42,217 nucleotides of DNA. Origin: Oceanospirillaceae bacterium. Lineage in GTDB: Bacteria; Pseudomonadota; Gammaproteobacteria; Pseudomonadales; Balneatricaceae. The notes under the pieces are model-generated. The model was not told the origin of the DNA, made no database searches, and was given only the letters and a program-made list of their open reading frames with translations. Location: positions 1 through 42,217 of the forward strand of contig JABXIM010000165.1 in assembly GCA_013373085.1 (NCBI GenBank), in the 5' to 3' direction. Positions within the stretch are counted from its first letter, which is position 1; each line of letters begins with the position of its first letter. The translations under genes were made by a program, and so were the position numbers. Positions 1 to 10,389 of this stretch are shown here, one piece after another.

Positions 1-1735
<1,735 letters not shown>

Positions 1736-1830
1736 AGCCGAACTCTCTCAACAAAAAAATTCTTTTATTTCAATGCGTTACCACCAACCTCGATACCGCA
1801 ACCGCACTGTACTGAAAAAATGGGACGACC

Positions 1831-1859
1831 ATTCTACACAGGCGCAAACCATGGTACAA
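1831..1859 (-). promoter_or_regulatory. Putative sigma-70 promoter of gltB
   Basis: Read on the minus strand this has TTGTAC (1854-1859), a 17-base spacer and TAGAAT (1831-1836). The -10 matches 5 of 6 consensus bases and the -35 matches 3 of 6. It would start transcription near 1824, leaving a leader of about 90 nt before the gltB ATG at 1735. The 284-bp gap 1736-2019 holds no gene. It also carries a small hairpin just after the upstream gene (GCCAC stems at 1991-1995 and 2002-2006) without a T-run. Inference from motif match only. Confidence 0.4.
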
Positions 1860-2019
1860 ATTTTGCCCATGCGAAAACGCGACACCACCGCCCTTTCCGA
1901 CGACAGCTGCGGGGGCTTTTGGCGTGTCTGGATGGCGACAAAACCGGCTGCAGACTACATCGGGGCAGGCCAGCTTTGTCGCTATTTGACGCCACTTTAA
2001 CGTGGCTGTTATAGGAAGG

Positions 2020-3636
2020 TCAGGGGCGTTTCTTGCGGATATCCGCCTTGACGCTCTGGATGCTGCGGGCCCAGGGCTCCAGGGCACGCAACTCCTCCGG
2101 TAGCTCCTCGACCGCGTCCACCGCGGCTTGCCGGCTGTCAAAGCGGCCATAAATCACCACATGCCAGGGTTTTCCTTTATACAGCGTGGAAAAATAGTGG
2201 AAATCATCCGCGTCGGTCTGGGCGGCAATGAAGTTGTCTGCCGTCGCAGCCTGGCGGGCACCCAGCAGCTGCAGTGTATACCCCTTGTCGGACCATTGCA
2301 GCAACCTCGCTTCGTCGGCGACGGCGTTTTCAGGGATCGGACTGGACGTGGCCTCCAATTTTTTTAGTGCTTTCTGCTCGGCTTTAGCCTGCGCCACGGT
2401 GGTTTCCAGTGCATTATCCGTCAGCGCCTGCCTAGTGGCATCTACGGATGGCAACGATTCGGCTACGGACTCGGGATGCGGTTGCGCAACGGAGGCCTTC
2501 TGCTGCAGTCCGGACACGGAGGCAATGCTTTCAAACTCGCCGACTGCAGGTCCGGTCTGCTCGAACCAGGACACATCAGCCTGTGCAAGCGAAGCTGGCG
2601 CTTCCGCCGCACCGCGGCCGGTCAGCTGCTCAACGACTACGTCATCCTGATCCACTACACCTGCCTGCTCGGGCAAGGACACGGCTGCACGCTCGTGATC
2701 ACCCGGCGGCGGCCGCAGCACTATTTCGGTCGCGACCTCTTCTGCAATGGCAGGCAAGGCGGGCACCTTTAATGGCACCGAAAGCCGCTCTGCGTCGGCG
2801 AGGTCCGGCTGAGGCTGCCACCAGATCCAGCCGGCGACGGAGACCATTGTCAGCAGAATGAGTCCGGCGACGCCGAAGGGCAGCAACGGCCGGGCACTTT
2901 TGCGGCGCAGCGGCAGCTCGGACTGTTTTAGTCTTAACGCCTTCGACGCAAGGCTCTCCAGGGTTCCGGGCAAGCGATCGCTCTGCTGCACCAGCTTGTA
3001 AAGGCGCCGACTGTCGAGTACCTCCAGAGCGGGATAGCGACGCCGAAGGAACTCCTCGGCCTCCTCGGAAGAGAAGGATCCCAGCGTTTCGGTATGCAGG
3101 TGTCCGTCGAGCAGCTCATCCAGACCCAGAGCATCCAGGCGCGAAGAGATGCGCGGCGAAGCCAGTACCAACCGCAGCGTTCTGGATGCGGAGCACTGGA
3201 AATTCACCAGCAACTGCAGCGCTTCATCGCTGAGGTGATCGGCATTGTCGATCAGGATCAGCCAGAGCTGCCCGGCCTCTTCAAGCAATCGGGAGTGCGT
3301 ATGCAGCCGCTGCAGTGGATCCGCTTCGTCTTCACTGACGTCGAGTCCGGAAGCGTCAGCGATCTGTTGCAGTACCTCGGTACTGCCGGTACAGGTATCC
3401 AACGTCAGGCGGGCGCAACGCCCTTCCGTTTCGGGACGAAGCTGACGAAGCAAAGTCGTTTTGCCGCTGCCCCGCTTCCCGTCTACCAGCAACAGAAAAT
3501 CAGAATAGCGAATCAGATACTGGAGCTTTTCGAGCAACTGCAACCGGGACGGAGGCTCGAAATACCCCATCCGCGGGTCCGCCACGAACGGGGAGCCTGA
3601 TTGGACGGATTGTACTGCCGGCTGCTGCGCCTGCAT
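2020..3636 (-). CDS. AAA ATPase / SPOR-domain cell-envelope protein (DamX-like)
   Basis: A 538-residue protein, homologous by position to PA5037 and comparable with DamX. It has an N-terminal AAA-type ATPase with Walker A GKRGSGKT (residues 53-60) and a Walker B-like LWLILIDNADHL, resembling ExeA/GspA-type ATPases. A single membrane segment (FGVAGLILLTMVSVAGWIWW) lies near residues 260-280, followed by a low-complexity acidic linker and a C-terminal SPOR peptidoglycan-binding domain (GYTLQLLGAR ... WHVVIYGRF). SPOR domains bind denuded glycan at division sites, so a role in division or envelope organisation is inferred. The reading frame extends upstream to a TTG at 3675, inside aroB; the ATG at 3636, five bases past the aroB stop, is the better start. 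It closes the aroK-aroB operon, as in other Pseudomonas. Confidence 0.85.
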   Translation of the reverse strand: MQAQQPAVQSVQSGSPFVADPRMGYFEPPSRLQLLEKLQYLIRYSDFLLLVDGKRGSGKTTLLRQLRPETEGRCARLTLDTCTGSTEVLQQIADASGLDVSEDEADPLQRLHTHSRLLEEAGQLWLILIDNADHLSDEALQLLVNFQCSASRTLRLVLASPRISSRLDALGLDELLDGHLHTETLGSFSSEEAEEFLRRRYPALEVLDSRRLYKLVQQSDRLPGTLESLASKALRLKQSELPLRRKSARPLLPFGVAGLILLTMVSVAGWIWWQPQPDLADAERLSVPLKVPALPAIAEEVATEIVLRPPPGDHERAAVSLPEQAGVVDQDDVVVEQLTGRGAAEAPASLAQADVSWFEQTGPAVGEFESIASVSGLQQKASVAQPHPESVAESLPSVDATRQALTDNALETTVAQAKAEQKALKKLEATSSPIPENAVADEARLLQWSDKGYTLQLLGARQAATADNFIAAQTDADDFHYFSTLYKGKPWHVVIYGRFDSRQAAVDAVEELPEELRALEPWARSIQSVKADIRKKRP

Positions 3637-3640
3637 CGGA

Positions 3641-4732
3641 CTACCCGGTTCTTGCCATAGCCAGACGCGATTCAAGCGTTTCGTCCAGCAGCTCTGCCGG
3701 GAAATCGGAGGTCACCACCGCCGAACCTATGCCCTGCAGCAACACCAGCCGGATGCGACCATCAAGCACTTTTTTGTCGACTGTCATCAGCGACCTGAAC
3801 TGCTCGACGCTCATGTCCGCCGGCGGCAACAGGGGAAGCCTCGCTGCTGCGTGAATGGCCTCGATACGCGTCAGCTGCTCTTCGCTCAGCCAACCCAGTC
3901 GGCGGGACAGATCCGCGGCCAGCAACGTGCCGGCAGCTACCGCCTCGCCATGCAGCCAACGACCGTACCCCTGATGGGCTTCGATGGCATGACCAAAGGT
4001 ATGACCGAGATTGAGCAGAGCCCGGATGCCGGATTCCTTCTCATCCTGCGCCACCACCTCGGCCTTGATTTCACAGGAGCGGTAGATCGCCCGGCTCAGG
4101 GCCTCTTCGTCACCAACGACAAGCCGGCCGATATTGTCTTCGAGCCAGTCGAAGAAGGCGGCATCGTAGATCAGCCCGTACTTGATCACTTCCGCAATGC
4201 CGGCCGACAGCTCGCGCGGCGGCAGCGTCTTGAGTACGCCGGTGTCTGCCAGCACGCAACGGGGCTGGTAGAAAGCCCCGATCATGTTTTTGCCCAGCGG
4301 ATGATTGACGCCGGTCTTGCCCCCGACAGACGAATCCACCTGGGACAGCAGAGTCGTCGGAACCTGGATGAAATCGACACCACGCTGATAGCAGGCGGCG
4401 GCGAATCCCGTCATATCCCCGATGACGCCACCTCCCAGCGCGATGAGTGTGGTGGTACGGTTCTGACGCGCCTCCAGCAAACCGTCGAAAATGCGGTTGA
4501 CTGTTTCCAGAGTCTTGAACTGCTCACCATCGGGCAGCACGACCTTTTCAACTTCGAGCCCCTGCAGCGCTCGCTCGAGCCGTTCGAGGTACAGCGGAGC
4601 CACCGTTTCATTGGTCACGATGCAGACCTGGCGTCCACGGATACAGGGCCGCAGCAGATCCTGCTGCAACAGGTTGTCGCCGATATGAATGGGATAGGCG
4701 CGCTCGCCCAGGTCGACATTCAACGTCCGCAT
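3641..4732 (-). CDS. aroB: 3-dehydroquinate synthase
   Basis: AroB converts DAHP to 3-dehydroquinate, the second step of the shikimate pathway, using NAD+ and a divalent metal in the cytosol. At 363 residues it has normal length. It shows the glycine-rich NAD segment [16 protein letters not shown], the substrate loop [19 protein letters not shown], the metal ligand region [12 protein letters not shown], and the zinc histidine block [12 protein letters not shown]. The ATG at 4732 is preceded by AAAGG at good spacing. It follows aroK by 52 bp and is followed closely by the AAA/SPOR gene, so the three are probably cotranscribed downstream of the pil genes. Confidence 0.97.
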   Translation of the reverse strand: MRTLNVDLGERAYPIHIGDNLLQQDLLRPCIRGRQVCIVTNETVAPLYLERLERALQGLEVEKVVLPDGEQFKTLETVNRIFDGLLEARQNRTTTLIALGGGVIGDMTGFAAACYQRGVDFIQVPTTLLSQVDSSVGGKTGVNHPLGKNMIGAFYQPRCVLADTGVLKTLPPRELSAGIAEVIKYGLIYDAAFFDWLEDNIGRLVVGDEEALSRAIYRSCEIKAEVVAQDEKESGIRALLNLGHTFGHAIEAHQGYGRWLHGEAVAAGTLLAADLSRRLGWLSEEQLTRIEAIHAAARLPLLPPADMSVEQFRSLMTVDKKVLDGRIRLVLLQGIGSAVVTSDFPAELLDETLESRLAMARTG

Positions 4733-4784
4733 CGGACCTTTGCTCCTCTACAAATACAAGCGGCAAGCCACAGGCAGAAAAATC

Positions 4785-5303
4785 TCAATTCACCAGTCCG
4801 CGTCGGGTCAGTTGTCGAACGATTTCCGTCACCACCGCCCGCGGATGCCGGCGGTCGGTGTGAAGAACCACATCACAGGTCTGACGATACAGCGGGTCGC
4901 GCTGACGCATCAACTGCTGCAGAATCTCGCCGGGGTTTTCGGTCTGCAGCAATGGCCGGTTCTTGTCGCGTGCGGTGCGTTCCAGCTGCTGCTCAACGGT
5001 GGTATGCAGATAGATCACGACGCCGTGACTCTGCAGCGCCTGACGATTGGCTTCACGAATGACGGCGCCGCCGCCGGTCGCCATCACGATATTGTCGCGC
5101 TGGCACAGCTCGGCGATGACGTTCTGCTCCCGGTCCCGGAAGCCGACCTCCCCCTCGACATCGAAAATCCAGGGAATATTGGCGCCGGCCCGGGCCTCTA
5201 TTTCCCGGTCGCTGTCGACAAACTCCAGATGCAGTTCCTGAGAAAGAAGACGCCCTATGGTGCTCTTGCCAGCTCCCATAGGGCCAATGAGAAAAATGTT
5301 CAA
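4785..5303 (-). CDS. aroK: Shikimate kinase
   Basis: AroK phosphorylates shikimate at O3 using ATP. The 172-residue product has the P-loop GPMGAGKST (residues 7-15), the shikimate-binding aspartates in FVDSDREIE (D30/D32), FRDRE and the glycine-rich [10 protein letters not shown]. The start is unusual: the codon before NIFLIGPMG is TTG (5301-5303), and no ATG or GTG occurs in frame between it and the pilQ stop region. A GGGG lies 11 nt upstream, a weak and rather distant Shine-Dalgarno. The start is 17 bp after the pilQ stop, so translation is probably coupled to pilQ. Confidence 0.95.
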   Translation of the reverse strand: MNIFLIGPMGAGKSTIGRLLSQELHLEFVDSDREIEARAGANIPWIFDVEGEVGFRDREQNVIAELCQRDNIVMATGGGAVIREANRQALQSHGVVIYLHTTVEQQLERTARDKNRPLLQTENPGEILQQLMRQRDPLYRQTCDVVLHTDRRHPRAVVTEIVRQLTRRGLVN

Positions 5304-5320
5304 ATTGTGCCAAACCCCGA

Positions 5321-7441
5321 TTACTGAACCGCCAGTGACTCCCTGATCAGTTTCGGCGTAATGAAGATCAGCAGCTCCGTCTTGGTGTTGGAGGTCTCGC
5401 GTTTCCGGAAGAAATTCTTGATCACCGGAATATCGCCAAAGAACGGTGTCTTGCTGAGGTTGTTGACCGACTCGTTTCGGAACACCCCGCCCAACACCAC
5501 CGTATCGCCATCGGCCACGTTCACCGTGGTCCGCAACTGGTTCGTGTTGATGCTGACCTCGCCATTGGGCAGAACCGCACCGACCGAGTCCTGAGTGATA
5601 TCCAGGTCCAGCGTAATGCGGTCACCCGGATTCAACTGGGGGGTGACCTCCAGCTTCAGCGTTGCATCCTCGAACTCGATATTGACCTCGCCATCCTCTA
5701 CCGTCTGGTAGGGGATCTGCACGCCGGACTCGACGAGTCCCGGCTTGCCGTTGGTGGTGATCACCTTCGGCTGCGATACGATTTCCGCCTTGCCCTCGGT
5801 CTGCAATGCAGACAACTCGGCCGACAACAGGAAGTCCGGACGCAAATAGCTGAACACGAAGGAGGACTGCGGGGTTACACCCAGATCGACCATCAGGTTC
5901 GAAGTTCCGTTTTCCTCCGGGAAACCCTGAGTAAACTGCGGCGTGGGACTCGGTGAGCCACCATCAATAATGTAATTGCTGTCCCCATTTGTCTTCACGC
6001 CCGCCATTCCCCAGCGGATACCGAGATCCTTCTGGAAGTCGGCCGATGCCGAAACGATACGCGCCTCAATCAGAACCTGCGCCACTTCTACGTCGAATCG
6101 CCGCAGTGTATCACGAATTTCTTCGATCTGAGCGGCCGTTTCGCGCACCATCAACACATTGGTTTCATCATCGGCCATGATAAAGCCGCGCTCGGAAACC
6201 AGCTTGGCTTCTTCGACCCGGCTCTTCATTTCGCTGGCCTTGCGGAAATCCACCTGGATGAACTCGGTCAGCAGCGGCGCCAGCTCCTGGACCTGCTTCT
6301 GTGCCTCCAGCTCGGCCCGCTCGCGATCGGCAATGGTCTGAGCGGAGCCGATCAGCATGACGTTACCGACTTCACGCTTCGCCAGACCGTTGGTTTTCAG
6401 CACCAGGTCCAGCGCCTGATCCCAGGGCACATTCTTCAGCCGCAGCGTGATATTCCCACCCACTTCGTCACCAACCACCAGGTTCATCTCGGCGACCTCT
6501 GCGATGATCTGCAGTACCGAGCGGATCTCGACATCCTGGAAGTTCAGATCGATCTTTTCACCGCTGTACGGGAAACGCTCCTCCTGCCGCCGCTTGTCCT
6601 CGGCGTAGGTAATCGGCTTGAAGTCCAGCACCAGCTGGTTACCGGTCTGATACGCCATGTAATCGTAGGGCGCGGCACCAGGCTTGACCAGGATGGTGGT
6701 ATTGCGGCCGCTGCTCATCGAATCGATGAACATCACCGGCGTCGCGAAATCCTGAACGTCGACGCGCTGGTTCAGCGAACCGGCGAGCGTCGCGCCCTGG
6801 AGATTGACGACGACGTTATTGCCTTCTTCGACGATATCGAGCCCGGCCTTGTCGTCGGACATGCTGATCAGTACGCGACCGTGGCCGCCATCCAGGCGCT
6901 CGAAATCGATCCCCTGCACCCGGGTGCCCTGCACCGCCGGCATGCCCGAGCGACTCGGTGCGGCAGCAGTGGGCGCGACCGGAGCTGCCGACGTCGTAGC
7001 AACCGGGAGACCGGCCTTGCCGCCGAAGACCAGGAACAGAGAATTGCCTTCGGCGTAGGTGTCGTATCCAACCATTTCATTGAGATTGGCGACAACCCGC
7101 AACCGACCCTCGGTTTCCGCCAGACTCAGGCTATCGACTGCACCGGTCTTGATATCGAGCTGTCGCCGACCAATGTCGTTAGTGGCTCCGAAGAGGTCCA
7201 GCACCAGGCGCGGCGGACTGTCGATGGAGTAGGCACGCGGCGACGGTGGCGGCGCATCGAATTCGAGTCGCACCTCGAGCTTGTGCCCCGGCAGTGCGAC
7301 AAAAGACGAGTCCTTCAGCATGGCGCTCTGCGCCCGAGCCTGAACCGTGACCAGACAGCATGCTACGACCAGCATCAGCATCAGCTGCCACCCAAGACTC
7401 CATGAACGGGAGTGTTCCCTGCAGTTGCTGTAAGTATTCAT
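5321..7441 (-). CDS. pilQ: Type IV pilus secretin PilQ
   Basis: PilQ forms the outer-membrane secretin channel through which the type IV pilus passes. The 706-residue protein has a signal peptide (hydrophobic [13 protein letters not shown], cleavage after ARA near residue 37), then two AMIN-type peptidoglycan-binding regions (about 45-270), an STN/N0 domain around [19 protein letters not shown], a secretin N1 domain (about 385-450) and the C-terminal secretin barrel domain ending with [20 protein letters not shown]. The gene starts 19 bp after pilP, with AGGA just upstream of the ATG, and is last of the pilMNOP series before aroK. Length and domain order match P. aeruginosa PilQ (about 714 residues). 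Confidence 0.97.
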   Translation of the reverse strand: MNTYSNCREHSRSWSLGWQLMLMLVVACCLVTVQARAQSAMLKDSSFVALPGHKLEVRLEFDAPPPSPRAYSIDSPPRLVLDLFGATNDIGRRQLDIKTGAVDSLSLAETEGRLRVVANLNEMVGYDTYAEGNSLFLVFGGKAGLPVATTSAAPVAPTAAAPSRSGMPAVQGTRVQGIDFERLDGGHGRVLISMSDDKAGLDIVEEGNNVVVNLQGATLAGSLNQRVDVQDFATPVMFIDSMSSGRNTTILVKPGAAPYDYMAYQTGNQLVLDFKPITYAEDKRRQEERFPYSGEKIDLNFQDVEIRSVLQIIAEVAEMNLVVGDEVGGNITLRLKNVPWDQALDLVLKTNGLAKREVGNVMLIGSAQTIADRERAELEAQKQVQELAPLLTEFIQVDFRKASEMKSRVEEAKLVSERGFIMADDETNVLMVRETAAQIEEIRDTLRRFDVEVAQVLIEARIVSASADFQKDLGIRWGMAGVKTNGDSNYIIDGGSPSPTPQFTQGFPEENGTSNLMVDLGVTPQSSFVFSYLRPDFLLSAELSALQTEGKAEIVSQPKVITTNGKPGLVESGVQIPYQTVEDGEVNIEFEDATLKLEVTPQLNPGDRITLDLDITQDSVGAVLPNGEVSINTNQLRTTVNVADGDTVVLGGVFRNESVNNLSKTPFFGDIPVIKNFFRKRETSNTKTELLIFITPKLIRESLAVQ

Positions 7442-7460
7442 ATCCTAAGCTGTCCTTTGG

Positions 7461-8033
7461 TCATTCTTGTTCCGGCAAGGCAATCGTGCGCGGGCGCTCC
7501 ATCCAGCCCCCCCGTCCATTTTCAATGATCTCCACCAGCTCGAGCCCCCGCTCGGAAACGGCTTCCACCTGTCCGTAGTCGAGCCCGAGGTAGTCGCCGT
7601 TCGTGACCCGGTGGACTTCGCCGTTAGGATCCTCGAGCAGGGCCCAGAGGCTGCCACCATCCAGGCTCGTAATGGTGCCCACCATCTGCAACCGATCGAC
7701 AGGGAAGCTTTCCAGGTAAGTTTTGGGCCGACTGGTATCGGGCTTCAGATCGGAAGGCGGCGGTACCTCCTCCTCTTCCTCGACCGCCAGCTCGATCAGC
7801 GGCTGGAAGGGGTCTCGCAAGCTCGCCCCCTGGTAAACGAAAGCCTCGTAGGTCTTGAACTCCGGCAATGGCTTGATCTTGCCCGGAGGACGCGACTGGG
7901 TCTGCTGTACGAACATGCGCAGGTCGGACGTATCGTCGACCCAGATACAGCCACTGCTCAGGGCAGCCAGCACAGCCAGAGCCGCGGCCCTGCCGCCGCC
8001 CGGCATCAGGATACGCTTACTTGGTGTCGTCAT
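7461..8033 (-). CDS. pilP: Type IV pilus inner-membrane lipoprotein PilP
   Basis: PilP is the lipoprotein that links the PilM/N/O inner-membrane alignment complex to the PilQ secretin. The 190-residue product has an N-terminal signal (AAALAVLAALSSGC) with a lipobox-like cysteine, a flexible linker including EEEEEVPPP, and the C-terminal beta-domain (LQMVGTITSLDGGSLWALLEDPNGEVHRVTNGDYLG) that binds PilQ. The ATG at 8033 overlaps the end of pilO by 17 bp; a second in-frame ATG at 8006 would also leave the lipobox intact. The overlap argues for translational coupling. Confidence 0.95.
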   Translation of the reverse strand: MTTPSKRILMPGGGRAAALAVLAALSSGCIWVDDTSDLRMFVQQTQSRPPGKIKPLPEFKTYEAFVYQGASLRDPFQPLIELAVEEEEEVPPPSDLKPDTSRPKTYLESFPVDRLQMVGTITSLDGGSLWALLEDPNGEVHRVTNGDYLGLDYGQVEAVSERGLELVEIIENGRGGWMERPRTIALPEQE

Positions 8034-8613
8034 AGCGGTACGTCTTCGCCTGGATTGTCATCGACAGCCGGTCGCCGCCCGGCCGAATGCTGTAGTCGTG
8101 CAGCGTCACGATGCGCTTGATGGCCGCAACGCCGCTGACGAACTGCCCCAATTCATGGTAAGCACCGACCACACTGATGTTTATCGGCAGCTCGACGTAA
8201 AACTTGCTCTTGCGTTCAGGCTGCAGCGCAATGCTGTTGATTGTAAGGCCCGCGCCACGACCGATATCGGAGATATCCTCGAGCAGCCCCGGTACTTCCT
8301 TGTCCGTCGGCAACTGGGTCAGCAGCTCGGCAAAGCGCCCCTCGACGTCGGCCATCTGCTTGCGCAGCGCCGGCAGGTTGGCGACCTGGAAGGCCTTTTT
8401 CTGGAACTCGGTTTTGAGCGGCGGCTCCTTGGCGATTTCCCGCTCCACTGCGATGTGCTGATCGTTGATGAAGAAGTAGATGACGCCACCGACGATGGCG
8501 GCGAAAAGCAGGATATAGACAATAACCTTGACGCCGATAGGCCAGTTGCCCGCCTCGTTGACATCGAGATTGTTGATATCGAATCCCTTGAAGGCGTTTT
8601 TCAGGGCATCCAT
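8017..8613 (-). CDS. pilO: Type IV pilus alignment protein PilO
   Basis: PilO is a bitopic inner-membrane protein that dimerises with PilN and transmits the alignment complex to PilP and PilQ. The 198-residue product has a short cytoplasmic tail, one membrane helix (VIVYILLFAAIVGGVIYFFI, about residues 30-50), a periplasmic coiled coil (KTEFQKKAFQVANLPALRKQMADVEGRFAELLTQLP) and a ferredoxin-like C-terminal domain. Its ATG overlaps the pilN stop in a TAATG arrangement, typical of tightly coupled translation. Confidence 0.96.
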   Translation of the reverse strand: MDALKNAFKGFDINNLDVNEAGNWPIGVKVIVYILLFAAIVGGVIYFFINDQHIAVEREIAKEPPLKTEFQKKAFQVANLPALRKQMADVEGRFAELLTQLPTDKEVPGLLEDISDIGRGAGLTINSIALQPERKSKFYVELPINISVVGAYHELGQFVSGVAAIKRIVTLHDYSIRPGGDRLSMTIQAKTYRYDDTK

Positions 8614-9167
8614 TATTGCTGCCCTCCTTCTTCATTTTTCGGCCGCGTCAGCGGCACGCTGAGATTGAACTGCCGCGCTTCCCCTGTTCCGCGTACTTGC
8701 GACAGATTCGGCTCGCCGAACCATATGGAACTGTTCATCGCACGCATCAGGTTGGAGACGTCCCTGTTTTCCTCGGCAAGACCGTTGATGGCAACTTTGT
8801 CACCACTGCGACTGACCGAGGTGTAGTAAAGCTGATCCGGCAATACCCGCACCAGCTCGTCGAAGTAGCGCACCACCAGCGGCCGGTTGCCCTGCAGTTC
8901 CTGAATCGCATTCAATCGCTCCAGCAATCGCTCACGCTGGCGCTCGAGCTCCTTGATCTCCTTGATCTTCTCGTCGAGCTTGGCGATCTCCGCCTTGAGG
9001 TAGTTGTTTCGCGCCTGCTGACGATCCATCTGGACATCGTAGTAAAAGCTGATGCCGTATGAGACCGCTCCCGCCAGCACGGCGGTGGTCAACAGGTTGG
9101 TGACGAATTGCTTCTGCCGGGCGGCATTCCGCTCCTCGCGCCAGGGTCTGAGGTTAATCCGCGCCAT
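8613..9167 (-). CDS. pilN: Type IV pilus assembly protein PilN
   Basis: PilN is the partner of PilO; its conserved N-terminal cytoplasmic tail binds PilM. The protein (184 residues) starts MARINLRPWREE, the INLxPWR motif that docks into PilM. It then has a membrane helix (LLTTAVLAGAVSYGISFYY), a coiled coil rich in K/E (AEIAKLDEKIKEIKELERQRERLLERL) and a periplasmic ferredoxin-like domain. AGGGA lies upstream of the ATG, and the start is 10 bp from the pilM stop. Confidence 0.97.
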   Translation of the reverse strand: MARINLRPWREERNAARQKQFVTNLLTTAVLAGAVSYGISFYYDVQMDRQQARNNYLKAEIAKLDEKIKEIKELERQRERLLERLNAIQELQGNRPLVVRYFDELVRVLPDQLYYTSVSRSGDKVAINGLAEENRDVSNLMRAMNSSIWFGEPNLSQVRGTGEARQFNLSVPLTRPKNEEGGQQ

Positions 9168-9176
9168 AAGCTGTCC

Positions 9177-10238
9177 CTACTGATCAAAAGAGCGCATTGC
9201 CAGCCCGCAGGCCTTCAGCAGCAGGGGCGCATCGATCGCCAGGCGCTGCTGATTAAGCTTGCTACTGATTTTCATCGTGGTGAAGGGGTTGGCCACCTGT
9301 ACCGGTATGCCGACCTCGGCTTCCATCACCTCGGATATCCCGGCGATGGACGCCGTCCCCCCCGATATGAACAGCCGCGACAGTTGCTGCTGCGCGCCCG
9401 AGGAGTAAAAAAACTGCATCGAGCGTGAAACCTGCTGCGCGATCGTCTGTCTGAACGGCATGACCAGCATATTCAGGATCTCTTCGCTCAATTCGTTATG
9501 ACGCAACGCCTGCTCCGCCTCATCCACCGTCATGCCATACTGCTGATGAATGGCGTTGATCAGATCGTTGCCGCCGAACGCCTGTTCGCGACTGTAGACG
9601 ATGGCACCATCCTGGAAGACATTGAGGGTCAGGGTCGACGCGCCGATATCCGCAATCGCCGCCAGCTCCCCCGGCTTGACCTCGGCACCTGCCAACAACG
9701 GAAAAGCCCGCTCCATGGCATAGGTATCGACATCGATGATCTCGCACTTGAGGCCCGCGCCACTGATCGCTTCCTCTCGCTGATCAACATCGACGCGACG
9801 ACAGGCAACGACCAGAATCTCGTTGAGGTTGGCGACGCCCTGAACGGGCCCCAGCACCTCGAAATCGAGCGACACTTCGTCGAGCGGATAGGGGATGAAC
9901 TGGTCGGCCTCGACCCGGACCTGGTCTTCGAGCTCGAAGTCGGTAAAGGCATTGCTTATATGCAGCTTTTTGGTAATAACAGCAGACGAAGGAACAGCTG
10001 TCACCGCGGAGGTCAGCTTCATCCCGGTTTTGCGCAACGCCTTTTCGATGGCGCCCGACACTTCGGTTATTTGCTGAAGGTTACCGTCCACCACGGCTGC
10101 TGCGGGCAGCGGTACGACGGCGTAGGCATTTAGTGTGCACTCTGTACCACTCCCGGACAGAGCCACCAGCTTCACGGAAGAAGACCCGATATCGACCCCG
10201 ACCCAAGCTCCCGTTTTTTTCCCTAGCAAGCTGAACAC
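9177..10238 (-). CDS. pilM: Type IV pilus assembly ATPase-like protein PilM
   Basis: PilM is an actin/FtsA-like cytoplasmic protein that binds the PilN tail in the type IV pilus machinery. I start it at the GTG at 10236-10238: AAAGGA lies about 8 nt upstream and the product begins with FSLLGKKTGAWVGVDIGSSSVKLV, at 353 residues essentially the 354 of P. aeruginosa PilM as I recall it. The frame stays open upstream to a codon at 10286, but that would add 16 residues with no family likeness. Visible features are the phosphate-1 loop VDIGSSSVKL, the second loop AIADIGASTLTL and the adenosine motif FISGGTASIAGI. It is the first gene of pilMNOPQ. Confidence 0.95.
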   Translation of the reverse strand: MFSLLGKKTGAWVGVDIGSSSVKLVALSGSGTECTLNAYAVVPLPAAAVVDGNLQQITEVSGAIEKALRKTGMKLTSAVTAVPSSAVITKKLHISNAFTDFELEDQVRVEADQFIPYPLDEVSLDFEVLGPVQGVANLNEILVVACRRVDVDQREEAISGAGLKCEIIDVDTYAMERAFPLLAGAEVKPGELAAIADIGASTLTLNVFQDGAIVYSREQAFGGNDLINAIHQQYGMTVDEAEQALRHNELSEEILNMLVMPFRQTIAQQVSRSMQFFYSSGAQQQLSRLFISGGTASIAGISEVMEAEVGIPVQVANPFTTMKISSKLNQQRLAIDAPLLLKACGLAMRSFDQ

Positions 10239-10389
10239 TGCGTTATTCCTTTGAAGACTGCAGGATAATCCATTTCGCTCACGCAACTCTAACTATAAAC
10301 CACGCAAAATAAAACTGCGTAACGCTAGAGCGCCCGGGCGGGCAACCGATATAATGGCCACACCCATTAACGGTTCATTCAAAGGTAGC

